NCBI RefSeq assembly: GCF_025244665.1
Contig: NZ_CP104205.1
Coordinates: 2,787,001 to 2,851,000 of the forward strand
DNA: 64,000 bases
Origin: Maribacter litopenaei
GTDB lineage: Bacteria; Bacteroidota; Bacteroidia; Flavobacteriales; Flavobacteriaceae
Direction of reading: 5' to 3'
The stretch's first letter is position 1. The number at the start of each line of letters is the position of its first letter. Shown here in pieces: positions 54,923 to 64,000 of this stretch. The notes below the pieces were generated by a model. That model did not search any database. It was not told where the DNA came from and saw only the letters and a program-made list of their open reading frames with translations. The translations under genes and the position numbers were made by a program.

Positions 54923-57445
54923 ATGGAATCCCAAAAAATTGCCTTTTCCGCCATGTTCATCTCGGTCATCTGTTTTCTATCGATTGGCTTTTTAGATCAT
55001 TACCCTACCATCCATCAAGAGATGAACGTACTAGGTTTACAATGGGTGTATAGTTTTTTGAAACGTTTTGGCCCTTTGGAACGACCTTACTTTAACCGCC
55101 TGTTTTTATTATTGACCATTTTTGGGGCCGTTATGTGCTACTACCCCAAAAAAGTACCTGGAAAAACCATATCAAAAGGTTTGTTCCTGTGGTGTTTGGG
55201 GGTTATACTTCTCCTGCTATCACAATCTCTTATAGCATCCAAACGGCCCATAATTCCCGTTACCATTGGCTGTTATTTCTTGGGTTTTGTGTTAAGTCTT
55301 TGGGGTACCCTTCACCTTTTTCAGGTAGTACCTTACGAACCCCTATCCGAGAAAGACCCATTTAATGTTGAAAACGAGACCTTCCAACAAATGGAACAGC
55401 GTATCGACACCCCCTACTCTGTCAACATACCCTATGACTATTACCATAAAGGGCTATTACGCAAAGGATGGATCAATTTCATCAATCTGTTTCGGGGCTT
55501 GTTGGTCGTGGGAACCCCGGGAAGCGGGAAGTCCTTTGCCGTTATCGAGGAAATCTTGGAACAGTTGATTCAAAAAAATTTTCACTGTTACTGTATGATT
55601 TTAAGTTTGATACGCTTAGTACCATTGCTTACAACTATTGGCTACGGGAAAAGCAAACCTTTGGGAAGGAAAACCAAACAGCGCCATATTCAAAGTTCTA
55701 CGTATTAAATTTTGACAATGTTGAACAATCCCATCGATGTAATCCATTGGATCCGTACCTATTAAAAAGTCAAATGGATGCTTCCGATGCCGCTACCGTC
55801 ATTATGAAAAACCTCAACAAGGAATGGATCAAGAGAAATGATTTCTTCTCCCGGAGTGCCATCAGTTTTGTGTCGGGACTTATCTCGGTATTTGAAACGC
55901 AAATCCGAGGAATACGGTAAGAATATTTGTACCCTACCCCATGTCATTATATTGTCCACCGTCAATATTGAGTATTTACTTTCCATCATGTTGGAAGATA
56001 TAGAAGTCCGAAACCTCATGATACCCTTTAAGGATGCCTTGGAGCGGGAAGCCGGTCAGCAATTAGCAGGACAGACGGCCAGTGCACAGATTTCCCTATC
56101 CATGTTGGCCAATAAGGAAATATTCTATGTGATGACGGGAAATGATTTTCAATTGGACATTAATAACCCGGAACAGCCCAAGATCGTTTGTATCCAAAAC
56201 AACCCTAATCGTTCCGAAATCTATGCCGCCCCTATTGGTCTATACATCAACAAGACACTGCAATTGATCAATCGACCGGGTTGCCGACCTTGCGGGTTGC
56301 TATTGGACGAGCTACCCACGGTATTTATTATGGGACTACGAAAAATCATCGATACAGGTCGCTCCCATTTGGTGGCCACAGTATTGGGCATACAAAGTAT
56401 CAGTCAATTGATAGCCGATTATGGTCGGGAATTGGCCGATGTTATTTTTGACAACTGTGCCAATGTGTTCAGTGGTGCGGCGAAAGGAGAGACTGCCCGG
56501 CGAATCAGCGAGATCTTTGGGCGTATCCATCAGTCAAAAAAAGCGCATACCCTGTCCAAGCAGGATACCACCATGAACATCAGTTCGGAAATGATGGACT
56601 TATTGCCTAAGAGTAAGATTTCAGGAATGTCCACTGGATATTTTGGAGGGATGGTAGCCGATACCTTTGAACATCCCATACCCCAAAAACTCTGTTATGG
56701 ATTGTTACGACCTAATTTGGCTTCCAAGCGGATACAGAAGAAATATGCCTTACCTGCCATTCGCACCTTTGTACCCGAGGATTACGAGGAACAACTGCAG
56801 CAACGCGTTCAGGATTTGGAGGACCTTCAATTTTATGATGTCTTATACCGATTGGATTGGCATATTTCCGATTATTATGGGTTCTATCATGACCACATAC
56901 CAACAATTGCCGCAAATTCTTATATCTCTGAGATTGAGCAATGGGACTTTATTAATTTGGTGAAGGATTATGGCCTATTTGATTATCGTACCGAGTTGTC
57001 CCATTGTATCCAAGATAATCCGAAGGAAGACCACCTATTGAAAAAATTACTAAAATCACTGATAGCACGGTATATCAAAAACAAGGAAAAGAATCGGGTG
57101 TTGGACGCAAATTTCCATAGTATTTTGGAAGATGTTGATGAATTGGTCCAAAAGGAGTATGTCAAGAACCATGGGACATCCCCAACATCGGGCGTATTTG
57201 ATACGGAAAAGGTGGTCGGCATGGACCATAACACCGAAGAAAACCAAAGTACCACGGAGTCTTCCGGAAATACCGACACCCATTTGAATCCGGAGGAGCT
57301 CTTGGACCGGTATACAGGTAAACAAGAAAAACCTACTTTTGGGGATAGAAAACCAAAATTGAAGGAGGATTTGTTTGTTTTCGGCTCTTTATTACAAGCC
57401 AGCGAACCATATTCCAGCTATCCCGTAGAAATCGTCGAAACATGA
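54923..57445 (+). CDS. VirD4/TraG-type conjugal coupling protein (two frameshifts)
   Basis: Frames broken near 55590 and 55880 give about 840 residues. The N-terminus has several membrane segments (FSAMFISVICFLSIGFL, LFLLLTIFGAVMCYY, LFLWCLGVILLLLS). Walker A GTPGSGKSF is at 197-205 and a Walker B-like LLLDELPT follows near residue 490 of the joined protein; the SHLVATVLGIQSISQL and FDNCANVFSGAAKGETA blocks are typical of the type IV coupling proteins of Bacteroidota mobilisation systems. It links the relaxosome to the mating channel. Its stop overlaps the XRE gene start (ATGA). A C-terminal acidic tail is element-specific. Confidence 0.9.
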
Positions 57446-57843
57446 AAACAATGGAAGATATATTTAACGGCAAGGCCAAGGACTTTTACTTTATAGGCGA
57501 ACGCTTACAACAAATCCGGGAGGAACTCATTGAAAAGGATCCTACTGAGGATAAGCGTCAAAGCCCATTTTCGAGGAAGGCCATGGCCGAACGCCTGGGA
57601 GTGGACTATCAAACCATTACCAACATCGAACGAGGACTCTTGTCCTTTAATACCATCAAGCTTTTGTTGTATTATTATTCCTTGGGGTACAATCCCATTT
57701 GGGTAATGTCCCCGGACAATGAGTTTATCCCTAAAATGAATGTAGGAGCCAATCTGGTCTACCAAGATGATGTGCAGCAACATTATAAGGAATTGGAGTC
57801 CTCGATTGTAACCGCCCTGACCACATTTAAAAATCAGATATAG
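57442..57843 (+). CDS. XRE-family helix-turn-helix regulator
   Basis: An intact 133-residue protein with an HTH around 45-80 (FSRKAMAERLGVDYQTITNIERGLLSFNTIKLLLYYYSLGYNPIWVM). The ATG overlaps the coupling protein stop codon, so it is translationally coupled and may adjust expression of the mobility genes. Confidence 0.85.
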   Translation: MKTMEDIFNGKAKDFYFIGERLQQIREELIEKDPTEDKRQSPFSRKAMAERLGVDYQTITNIERGLLSFNTIKLLLYYYSLGYNPIWVMSPDNEFIPKMNVGANLVYQDDVQQHYKELESSIVTALTTFKNQI

Positions 57844-58006
57844 CACCTTATAGCCTTACCTTTTATTTATACATTAATCCTTTCCTAAAAAGTAGTAAGT
57901 AATAGATCGGATATTTTATTTCTTGAAAAGGAGTTGGCTTCATCTGTGAATTGATGGTAAAAGAAGTATTTTTATATCCTGAATCCGTACCGCATACCCA
58001 TAAAAT

Positions 58007-58267
58007 TTAGGCAACTTCGAAGCGTTCCCAGCCCTTTTCCGGCAAATCGTATCGATCTATGACCATAATAGTATTAATGCCTATCATAGGATACTTATAT
58101 TTTAGGGTTGTTGGGAAATCACCACTTTCCAAAAAGAACAAGGAGATGCGCTTGGGAAAATTCAGTTTTCTATTTTGACATTCCCTATGGAGTCTATGAT
58201 GCCCTATTTCCATCAAAAGATGTTTGATGGCATATCGATCATAATTCCTAAAAACCACCTGTTTCAT
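58007..58267 (-). CDS. Small hypothetical protein (86 aa)
   Basis: An 86-residue frame (MKQVVFRNYDRYAIKHLLMEIGHHRLHRECQ...) opposite to its neighbours, with AAGGAAA about 15 bases before the ATG. No family recognised. The mixed charged composition and absence of any better frame on the other strand support it being real. Confidence 0.5.
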   Translation of the reverse strand: MKQVVFRNYDRYAIKHLLMEIGHHRLHRECQNRKLNFPKRISLFFLESGDFPTTLKYKYPMIGINTIMVIDRYDLPEKGWERFEVA

Positions 58268-58378
58268 AAAATTGGATATTTTCCTTATTTTTGGATTATT
58301 TCCAAATATAAAAAATCATAAAAAGGTAGTAACACCTTTTAACACTGAAATTAGTACCTTATAAAATAAACAAGAAGT

Positions 58379-59158
58379 ATGTGTTATGATGTCAAGGCCC
58401 AGTTGGAAACCCAATTACGAAGGGCGAAACGTGATTCCGATGTCCATGCCATAGCGGAAATTAAGAACCGTTTGGCTGGACTTACCGATCATCCTTATCA
58501 CCATGTTTACGGATTTAAGCATCCAAAATTAGTGATATACACGAATGAGCCTCCCATGGAACCTGTGATTTCCCAATGGGGTCTCGCCCCCCATTGGGTA
58601 AAGGACAAAAAGCAATTATATGGTGCTTGGAATAAAACCCTGAATGCAAGGGGGGAGACCATTTTTGAACTTGAATCGTTTAAGTCCTCGGCCATTCATA
58701 GAAGGTGTATCATTCCTATAGACGGTTTTTATGAGCATCGGCATTTCAAGGGCAAAACGTATCCTCATTACATCTATCGAAAGGATGGGAAACCTATGAA
58801 TTTGGCAGGGCTATGGCGTGAATGGACAGACCAGGTCACAGGTGAAGTCTTACATACCTTTTCCATTGTAACAACTACAGCCAATCCTATGATGGAGAAA
58901 ATACATAACAACCCGGCGGCATCAGAAGAACCGCGTATGCCCGTAATCCTCCCGGAGGAATTGGAAGAGCAATGGCTTCAGGATTACGAGGAAGAACTTA
59001 CGGAACAGGCTGTCAACCCACTTCTACAGCCTTTCCCGGAGGAATTAATGACCTTTCATACCGTGGGCCGTTTGAGAGGGAAGGAATATGCAGGGAATAT
59101 TCCTGAAATCAATGAAAAAGTTTCCTATCCGGAACTAGACCAGCAGCTATTATTCTAG
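58379..59158 (+). CDS. SRAP-domain protein (YedK/HMCES-like abasic-site crosslinker)
   Basis: An intact 259-residue protein starting Met-Cys2, the residue that becomes the catalytic N-terminal Cys and crosslinks to abasic sites in single-stranded DNA. Other landmarks are QWGLAPHWVKD, WNKTLNARGET (Asn), CIIPIDGFYEH (catalytic Glu) and IHNNPAASEEPRMPVIL (the His context). These proteins shield abasic sites at stalled or single-stranded DNA and are often carried by phages and elements. Here it sits among mobility genes, where single-stranded DNA is made during transfer. Confidence 0.9.
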   Translation: MCYDVKAQLETQLRRAKRDSDVHAIAEIKNRLAGLTDHPYHHVYGFKHPKLVIYTNEPPMEPVISQWGLAPHWVKDKKQLYGAWNKTLNARGETIFELESFKSSAIHRRCIIPIDGFYEHRHFKGKTYPHYIYRKDGKPMNLAGLWREWTDQVTGEVLHTFSIVTTTANPMMEKIHNNPAASEEPRMPVILPEELEEQWLQDYEEELTEQAVNPLLQPFPEELMTFHTVGRLRGKEYAGNIPEINEKVSYPELDQQLLF

Positions 59159-59234
59159 ACCCGAATTCCGTTTTCCGGTGCGGTACGTGATAGAATATTT
59201 GGATTATTTTTTCCTTCCAAAGAAGTTTTCAAAA

Positions 59235-59242
59235 TATATTTG
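59235..59242 (+). promoter_or_regulatory. Possible -7 element
   Basis: TATATTTG matches TAnnTTTG 19 bases before the ATG of a small frame at 59261. Confidence 0.3.
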
Positions 59243-59260
59243 CGGCATCAAGACCCAGCC

Positions 59261-59443
59261 ATGACCAAAAACATAATACGACTCTATACTGCCATGGACG
59301 ACGCGACCCGTATCAAGGCATTACACTATGTCAAGGATGACATCATTTCAGATCCAAAATATTCTTTTGATGAATCCTCGATTATGAATGAAACTATACC
59401 GAGTCCATTCAAGAACGTGTTGTTGTATTGTTTCAGAATATGA
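59261..59443 (+). CDS. Small hypothetical protein (60 aa)
   Basis: A 60-residue frame (MTKNIIRLYTAMDDATRIKALHYVKDDII...) preceded by a promoter-like -7 motif. No family recognised. It could be real or the 5' part of a frame-broken gene. Confidence 0.35.
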   Translation: MTKNIIRLYTAMDDATRIKALHYVKDDIISDPKYSFDESSIMNETIPSPFKNVLLYCFRI

Positions 59444-59548
59444 TCAATGGGCCAATGATAAAATAGGGAAAATAACTTTCCCATATAGACCCTCTAAGAC
59501 AGTTTCACTCAAAGGGGTGTACTATTGGATATGATGGGTTATCAATGA

Positions 59549-61826
59549 TTATAGACCTTGTTTATTGAACTTGGAATAATCTGTCAACTCGTCCTTAAAT
59601 GGATTAAATTCCAATTCATTTCGCCCCTTTTGGGAACCCAATAAGCTACCAATCGTATAGGCGCTTGCAAGTATCAACTTTCGGTTCTTATAGTTATTCT
59701 GATTTTGCGCTACTTCCAATATAACTTTTTTAAGCCCCTTTTGCATATGAAACTCCATTATCTCAGGAGCCAAATTGGGACGAATTCCCTTGAAGACGAT
59801 AAAATAGGCCGCTTTTTTATAGTATTCATTTTGTATGAGGTAAGCTGTCCAAAGATGGTCGAAGGTATCCCTACCATTGCCTTTCAAGAGGGTTATATGA
59901 GTATGTTGGTTCTTGAATACGATATTTTTATCAGGTAGGGAGTTCAGATAGGCCTTGGTTTTCAGATCTAAAGGAATTGTGGCATCCGTTTCCCCGTATA
60001 TAGCATGCAAATACATATCCCCATCTATTTCACTGACATGGAAACCTTGATGATTTAAAAGATGTAAATAGTCCTTGGGAGATTTTTCAAATGACTGGTT
60101 CATTCGCTCTATGGTCTTCCAATAAGCATGTAGGGAATATGTTTCAAAGGTTTTTCTATCCTCTTTTGCCATTTGTGAATAAAGTCTTTTAAAAACCGTC
60201 GGAAGAAAATAAGAACTGGCATATAAGGATTCGTTTTTCGGATTTGCCCCTACCAACAACCGTAGCACCTTTCCGTGTTCGCGAATAAAAGTCGAAGGAA
60301 ACTTCATTTCATTTGACCTTGTATTAAAATTTCCCATATCGAATGGGATGCTATGCACCGATGAATCCAAGTACCGAACCGAACCATTTTCATATACCAA
60401 ACCAAAGCTTTGGAACAATTCGCTTATGGTATCACTGGAATAATCTTCACCAAAAACACGCTTCTCAATGACTTGGGAAATCAACTGGGATTGGGATTCC
60501 AGCAACTGGGTCTCCCTTTTATGATGCTTTTGGACCAGTTTGTTCTGTATTCCTGCATACTGGTCATTCCATTCTTTAAGTAGGTCGAGACCCTCTTTTG
60601 GGGAATACTTTGACAATAGGGCAAATTTTGGATGTTCCCAAAAATCATTTTGAATAGCGGAAAAAGTTTGTCTTGCTATAAATTCTGAAACAACAAAACC
60701 TGCATGCATCCTTGCATGTTTATTCAAAAGAATTTCTTCGACGCACTTGATTAGTTCCAGCTGAAATTGAGATCCATTTACATCAATAACCGAGTCCGAA
60801 TCAGATTGAAAAGATACAATTCGGGATATAGTTTCCTGTCAATTTCATCGTACTTGAAAATATATCCCGATTTGTCAAAGATGGTAAACGATTTGGGCTG
60901 ACCCATTTGGTTGAATTCCAAACTAGTATCCAATTTCTGAAATTCAAGAAGGATAGTTTCGAGATCCTTGAGGTGTATTGTTTTGAATAGTTTGAACACG
61001 GTATCCAATTGCTTTTTTAAACGTTGTCTATGGGTAGGCAGTAGTTTGGAACGGGAATTTTTTTGAAATAATCGTTCCAGTTTTGGCCCGCTGAGGTTTG
61101 GATGTACCTTATATCCTTGAATGAATCGAGACTTGTAGCCCAGTGCTTTTGCTATACCGTAGGAAACCCCCACCCTTCCTGATTTATTACGGGTTGTGCT
61201 TACTACAAGATGATACGGCTGTATTAAATGTTTTAACTCCTTAAAAGACCGTGGTTTGTATTGTTGACAAAGAGTGTTGAGTACATCCTGCATATAGAAG
61301 CGTACTCCAAGACCGTCATCGGGAAGGCTTCTTTCTTCAGGTACCCGAATGACCGGAAGGTTTTGACAACGTTTGGATTCAGGGGAGGGCGTTAAACCAA
61401 ACATTTGCTCCAGGTATTTTTGAACTGCCGATTTACGGAAAAGTCGTGGGAGTTATTAATCAGTTTTCCCGATTCCTTGACCCTGGTACTTACGATATGT
61501 ATATGTTCATGTTTGGTGTCGTCATGCCGAACAATAACAAACGGTTGCTCTCCATATCCCATTTCCTGCATATAGACTTCAGATAGTTTGCAAAACTTGG
61601 AATCGTCTAAAAATTCACCATGAGGTAAATTCAATGTTATATGTACAAATCGTTTGTTGGATTCGTGCCTACTCCCCAAAAAGTGGAAATGATGTTTTAA
61701 GAGTTTGGGATATTGAAGTATTTGTTTCGGAATATTACCCATTCCCAATACAGAGGCGTGTGGTTTATCGAGTACATAATTCAACACCCCTTGTACATTT
61801 TTACGATATAAGATTCGGGCTATCAT
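59549..61826 (-). CDS. Relaxase/mobilisation nuclease, MobA/VirD2-like (two frameshifts)
   Basis: Three consecutive frames form one protein of about 759 residues. The first has the relaxase domain: MIARILYRKNVQGVLNYVLD and the three-histidine metal motif HDDTKHEHIHIV (His101, 106, 108, 110). A missing A near 61420 restores QFKKYLEQMFGLTPS. Near 60785 the frame again changes, and the sequence DSVIDVNGSQFQLELIKCVEEILL runs straight into the next frame, whose only start is a TTG, so that frame is the C-terminus and not a separate gene. The enzyme nicks oriT and leads the strand into the recipient. The last 450 residues are unlike any family I recognise. Confidence 0.82.
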
Positions 61827-61839
61827 CTAGGTCGATTTC

Positions 61840-62211
61840 TCATTTAATAGTTTCCGAGATGTCCAACAACAGGACATGCATTTGCCTGATTTCCAAATTC
61901 AGCGAAGCGTTCGGCTGTCGTTTTTCTTTGTAATGAACAACCTTTGTCAATTGATTAATATTCGTTCCTATTTTGTTGATTTCATAAACCATTTGGGTCA
62001 TCGAATCGGGTAAACGATTGTCTTTCTCATCCACATCTTGAAAGATCCGTTTTCTTAAAAAGGACCCACTGTACCCTTATTATCCATGTCCGAGATGAAA
62101 ACGTTTCATAAGGGCACTCAGACGCTCTACCTCGGCCTGGTTCATACGAACCTTGAAGGAATGTTTTCTCTTTTTGTCCCCTAATGGTTTTCTCCCTCCC
62201 CGGTTTTTCAT
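61840..62211 (-). CDS. MobC-like relaxosome accessory protein (frameshifted)
   Basis: Two frames broken near 62080 give about 124 residues from ATG at 62209-62211. The N-terminus is a ribbon-helix-helix-like region (GGRKPLGDKKRKHSFKVRMNQAEVERLSALM) and the C-terminal part has the MobC hallmark (LPDSMTQMVYEINKIGTNINQLTKVVHY). MobC helps the relaxase open oriT DNA. It ends 13 bases before the relaxase start; the two form an operon. Confidence 0.82.
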
Positions 62212-62697
62212 GGTATGGATTATAACATCAAAATGCGCCAGCATCACTTCGTAGAAGTAGACAGTTTTGGAACTCCAAAACATAACTTGCCATCCGTTTT
62301 ACGGATAAATATAGATAAGGAATTCTGTTTTTAATAATTTGATTATCAATATTTTATATCATAAAACCACATGAGACCACATGAGTTCATATGGCAGCAA
62401 TTCAATTGTATCGAACTTTAGATTTTATTCCAATTTGTGGTAAGGGGAAAGAAAATTTGATTTGAATTTCTAAGAATTACGTAAATCAAACTTTGTGGAT
62501 AAGCAGCAAAAATTGAAGGTAGTGTTTAAGCATTTCGAACCGTAATTACATAACCAAACCCAAAACAATATGACTATGTTGTTTGATAAAAGCCTGCAAA
62601 AGAATGTTCGAAATCCCCTTATTATGATTTAAGAATATATAACAAAATGTATTGATCTTCGTTTTATACTCATGTTTCGCTCTAATCAACTATTGTT
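62212..62697. other. Candidate oriT region between mob and tra operons
   Basis: A gene-free stretch of about 490 bases between the divergent mob and tra genes, the usual place of oriT. It contains the inverted repeat ATCCGT-TTT-ACGGAT at 62292-62306 and a perfect tandem repeat of a 10-mer at 62366-62385. No nick site could be recognised. Confidence 0.45.
62366..62385 (+). repeat. Tandem repeat of ACCACATGAG (two copies)
   Basis: ACCACATGAGACCACATGAG, two exact 10-base units one helical turn apart, in the gene-free region upstream of the mob operon. This spacing suits a protein-binding site. Confidence 0.8.
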
Positions 62698-63042
62698 TTG
62701 AGAACGTTTTGGGCAATCGTCCTGGGATTGGTGTTTATATATTACGGATATGTTTTTTTGATTCTGTGGAGAAAAAAACAATCACGGAAAAAAAATCTGT
62801 CAAAACTTGATAATTTGCAAATAAATAATATATTTGTAAATAATTCGGATAATAAAAACACCGATTTAGAGGCAATACTCAACCAAGTTAAGGAAGTGGA
62901 AGACCATTCCAAACTCTTGGATGCCTTTAAAAAGGAATCATCCGAAGAAGCATCATATTCCTTAACACTCAAAAAAAATGAAAAACTCAAAATCGTTCGT
63001 GACGATTCCTCGTCCGACCCTTCCGACGACCCCCAAACCTAA
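62698..63042 (+). CDS. Small membrane protein at the head of the tra operon
   Basis: A 114-residue frame whose only available start is TTG at 62698 (an in-frame stop lies 13 bases upstream); an ATG at 62672 in another frame may be the true start if one base is wrong. One membrane helix (AIVLGLVFIYYGYVFLILW) is followed by a basic stretch and an acidic, Ser/Asp-rich tail. No family recognised. It overlaps the VirB2-like gene by 65 bases. Confidence 0.55.
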   Translation: MRTFWAIVLGLVFIYYGYVFLILWRKKQSRKKNLSKLDNLQINNIFVNNSDNKNTDLEAILNQVKEVEDHSKLLDAFKKESSEEASYSLTLKKNEKLKIVRDDSSSDPSDDPQT

Positions 63043-63334
63043 GTTACTATTACTCCTTTCAATCCTTCTTTTCTCCCATTCGTCCTTTTATGGGCAATTT
63101 GAAGAGCTCATTTCAGAAACGCAGGAATTCCAACAACATACCCGAACACTTTCCAATCATATCATTGGCATTATCAAAATGATTGCTGGGGTAGCCGTAG
63201 TGATTAGTGGACTTACCTATGCCTACATGAAAGACCAACAGAGCGACCTTACCACCAGGTTAGGACGAACTGTGATTGGTATTGCCATCTTTTTAGCCCT
63301 TATTGCCGTCGGAGAGGAAATAGCTGCCCTGTAA
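62978..63334 (+). CDS. VirB2/TraE-like pilin-type conjugation protein
   Basis: A 118-residue protein with a signal-like hydrophobic segment (LLLLLSILLFSHSSFYGQ) and two further hydrophobic segments (IIKMIAGVAVVISGLTYAYM and GRTVIGIAIFLALIAVG), the pattern of VirB2/TrbC-type subunits (DUF4134/TraE in Bacteroidota elements). Its order before the VirB3-like and VirB4-like genes supports this. The first 20 residues are Pro-rich, so the true start may be internal. Confidence 0.72.
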   Translation: MKNSKSFVTIPRPTLPTTPKPKLLLLLSILLFSHSSFYGQFEELISETQEFQQHTRTLSNHIIGIIKMIAGVAVVISGLTYAYMKDQQSDLTTRLGRTVIGIAIFLALIAVGEEIAAL

Positions 63335-63345
63335 AACCCTATGTC

Positions 63346-63669
63346 ATGGAGGAAATATATTATCCAATCCATAAGGGATTGCAGAAAGAGGTATTCTATT
63401 TGGGGCTAAAAGCCAAGTATATTTATTATGGACTCTACCTTGGTATCGGCATAGTCCTAGGTGGCTTATTATTATCTGCCTTTCTCCCCATGCTTTGGTC
63501 GATGGTCATTATCGCCATCTTTCTTTTCGCTCTGTTTCTTACTCTATTGGCATATTCACGTACCTATGGAGCTTATGGATTTATTAAAAAAGTAGCTGAC
63601 AGAAAACTCCCAGCTGGAATGAAACAGCATACACCGTTCAAAAATCTTCCCATATGGAAAAACGTCTAG
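63346..63669 (+). CDS. VirB3/TraF-like conjugation protein (DUF4133 type)
   Basis: A 107-residue protein with two adjacent membrane segments (YLGIGIVLGGLLLSAFLP, MVIIAIFLFALFLTLLAYS) after an N-terminal YPIHKGLQKEVFYLGLKAKYI, as in the TraF/DUF4133 family, which corresponds to VirB3. It starts 11 bases after the VirB2-like gene and overlaps the next gene by 16 bases. Confidence 0.75.
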   Translation: MEEIYYPIHKGLQKEVFYLGLKAKYIYYGLYLGIGIVLGGLLLSAFLPMLWSMVIIAIFLFALFLTLLAYSRTYGAYGFIKKVADRKLPAGMKQHTPFKNLPIWKNV

Positions 63670-64000
63670 ACCTATGGGATGCTTTTCCCATCTATGGATA
63701 TGAAAAAGGAACCTTGATTTCCAAGGAAAAAGGATGTATGACCATACCATTGCAGTTGGTTCTTCCGGAGGCATACACCTTGGATAAGAAAGACTTCGTA
63801 AGACTTCAAGAATTGTTCTACAACATCATTCACGTTTTAGGATCCCATTCCATGCTACACCGCCAGGATTACTTTACCCAAGAATACTATCGGACTATAC
63901 CTGGGCATTTGCAAGGGGACTTTTTGGAACGGGCTAGTGAACACTATTTTGAGGATCGTCCCTTTTTGGAGGCCACCCACTATTTATACCTCAGCAAAGT
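63654..64000 (+). CDS. VirB4/TraG-type conjugation ATPase, N-terminus only
   Basis: ATG at 63654 opens a frame that runs off the window (about 115 residues seen: MEKRLDLWDAFPIYGYEKG..., LIHVLGSHSMLHRQDYFTQEYY-type text). The N-terminus and position after VirB2- and VirB3-like genes match the Bacteroidota conjugation ATPase TraG. The ATPase motifs lie outside the window. Confidence 0.75.
   Translation, partial: MEKRLDLWDAFPIYGYEKGTLISKEKGCMTIPLQLVLPEAYTLDKKDFVRLQELFYNIIHVLGSHSMLHRQDYFTQEYYRTIPGHLQGDFLERASEHYFEDRPFLEATHYLYLSK

Noticed and set aside
59549..60727. Separate 392-residue gene downstream of the relaxase
   Set aside because: Its only start is TTG, and the frame upstream of it continues sensible protein into the relaxase frame, so it is the relaxase C-terminus.

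Overview
The window looks like chromosomal DNA of a marine-type member of the Flavobacteriaceae (Bacteroidota). The evidence is the gliding/type IX secretion pair porV and gldJ with murF, a SusC/SusD pair, Bacteroidota -7 motifs of the form TAnnTTTG, a Bacteroides-type integrase and a Bacteroidota-type conjugation and mobilisation module. The assembly carries roughly 40 single-base frameshifts, many in homopolymers, and they hit genes that should be essential (murF, pdhC). I read these as sequence errors and annotate the broken frames as single genes.

Layout. (1) 1-10.3 kb is conserved chromosome: a SprT-like protein, an SDR oxidoreductase, an M28 peptidase, pdhC and pdhA, cdd, porV, gldJ, murF and tRNA-Val(GAC). 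The porU gene that I expect between porV and gldJ is absent. (2) 10.5-17.6 kb is a tight four-gene plus-strand operon of secreted, planctomycete-type proteins: a PSD1/cytochrome protein with LamG, a DUF1501 protein, a Tat-exported beta-propeller, and a membrane-cytochrome-LRR protein. (3) At 17.70-17.74 kb lies the 3' half of a tRNA-Val(TAC), cut at the anticodon loop and followed at once by a tyrosine integrase. This is the left end of an integrated element whose other end is beyond the window.

(4) 19.5-47.8 kb is a carbohydrate locus carried by that element. Its core is a minus-strand run of 13 genes (40.8 to 25.6 kb) with almost no gaps after the first: DeoR-type regulator, FucI/AraA-like isomerase, split transketolase (N and C subunits), two DUF1593/Sde182-like proteins, a ribose-type ABC importer (binding protein, DUF2291 lipoprotein, ATPase, permease), an FGGY kinase, a CE1-like esterase and a third DUF1593 protein. 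Around it are two more DUF1593 genes, two more esterases, an SMP-30-like lactonase and SusC/SusD. No standard glycoside hydrolase or polysaccharide lyase was recognised. The likely logic is that secreted DUF1593 hydrolase-fold proteins and esterases release a (possibly furanosidic) sugar, SusCD and the ABC system import it, and isomerase, kinase and transketolase feed it into the pentose phosphate pathway. By gene content the bacterial D-apiose route is the closest known match, but this is inference.

(5) 48-64 kb holds the mobility part of the element: an AAA/DUF4143 ATPase, a RadC-like protein, an M23 peptidase, two DUF3991/Toprim-type proteins, a DUF3945 protein, a VirD4-type coupling protein, an XRE regulator, an SRAP protein, a relaxase and its MobC-like accessory protein, a candidate oriT region, and the start of a tra operon (VirB2-, VirB3- and VirB4-like) that runs off the end. 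Together regions 3-5 suggest an integrative conjugative element that moves a sugar-utilisation locus.
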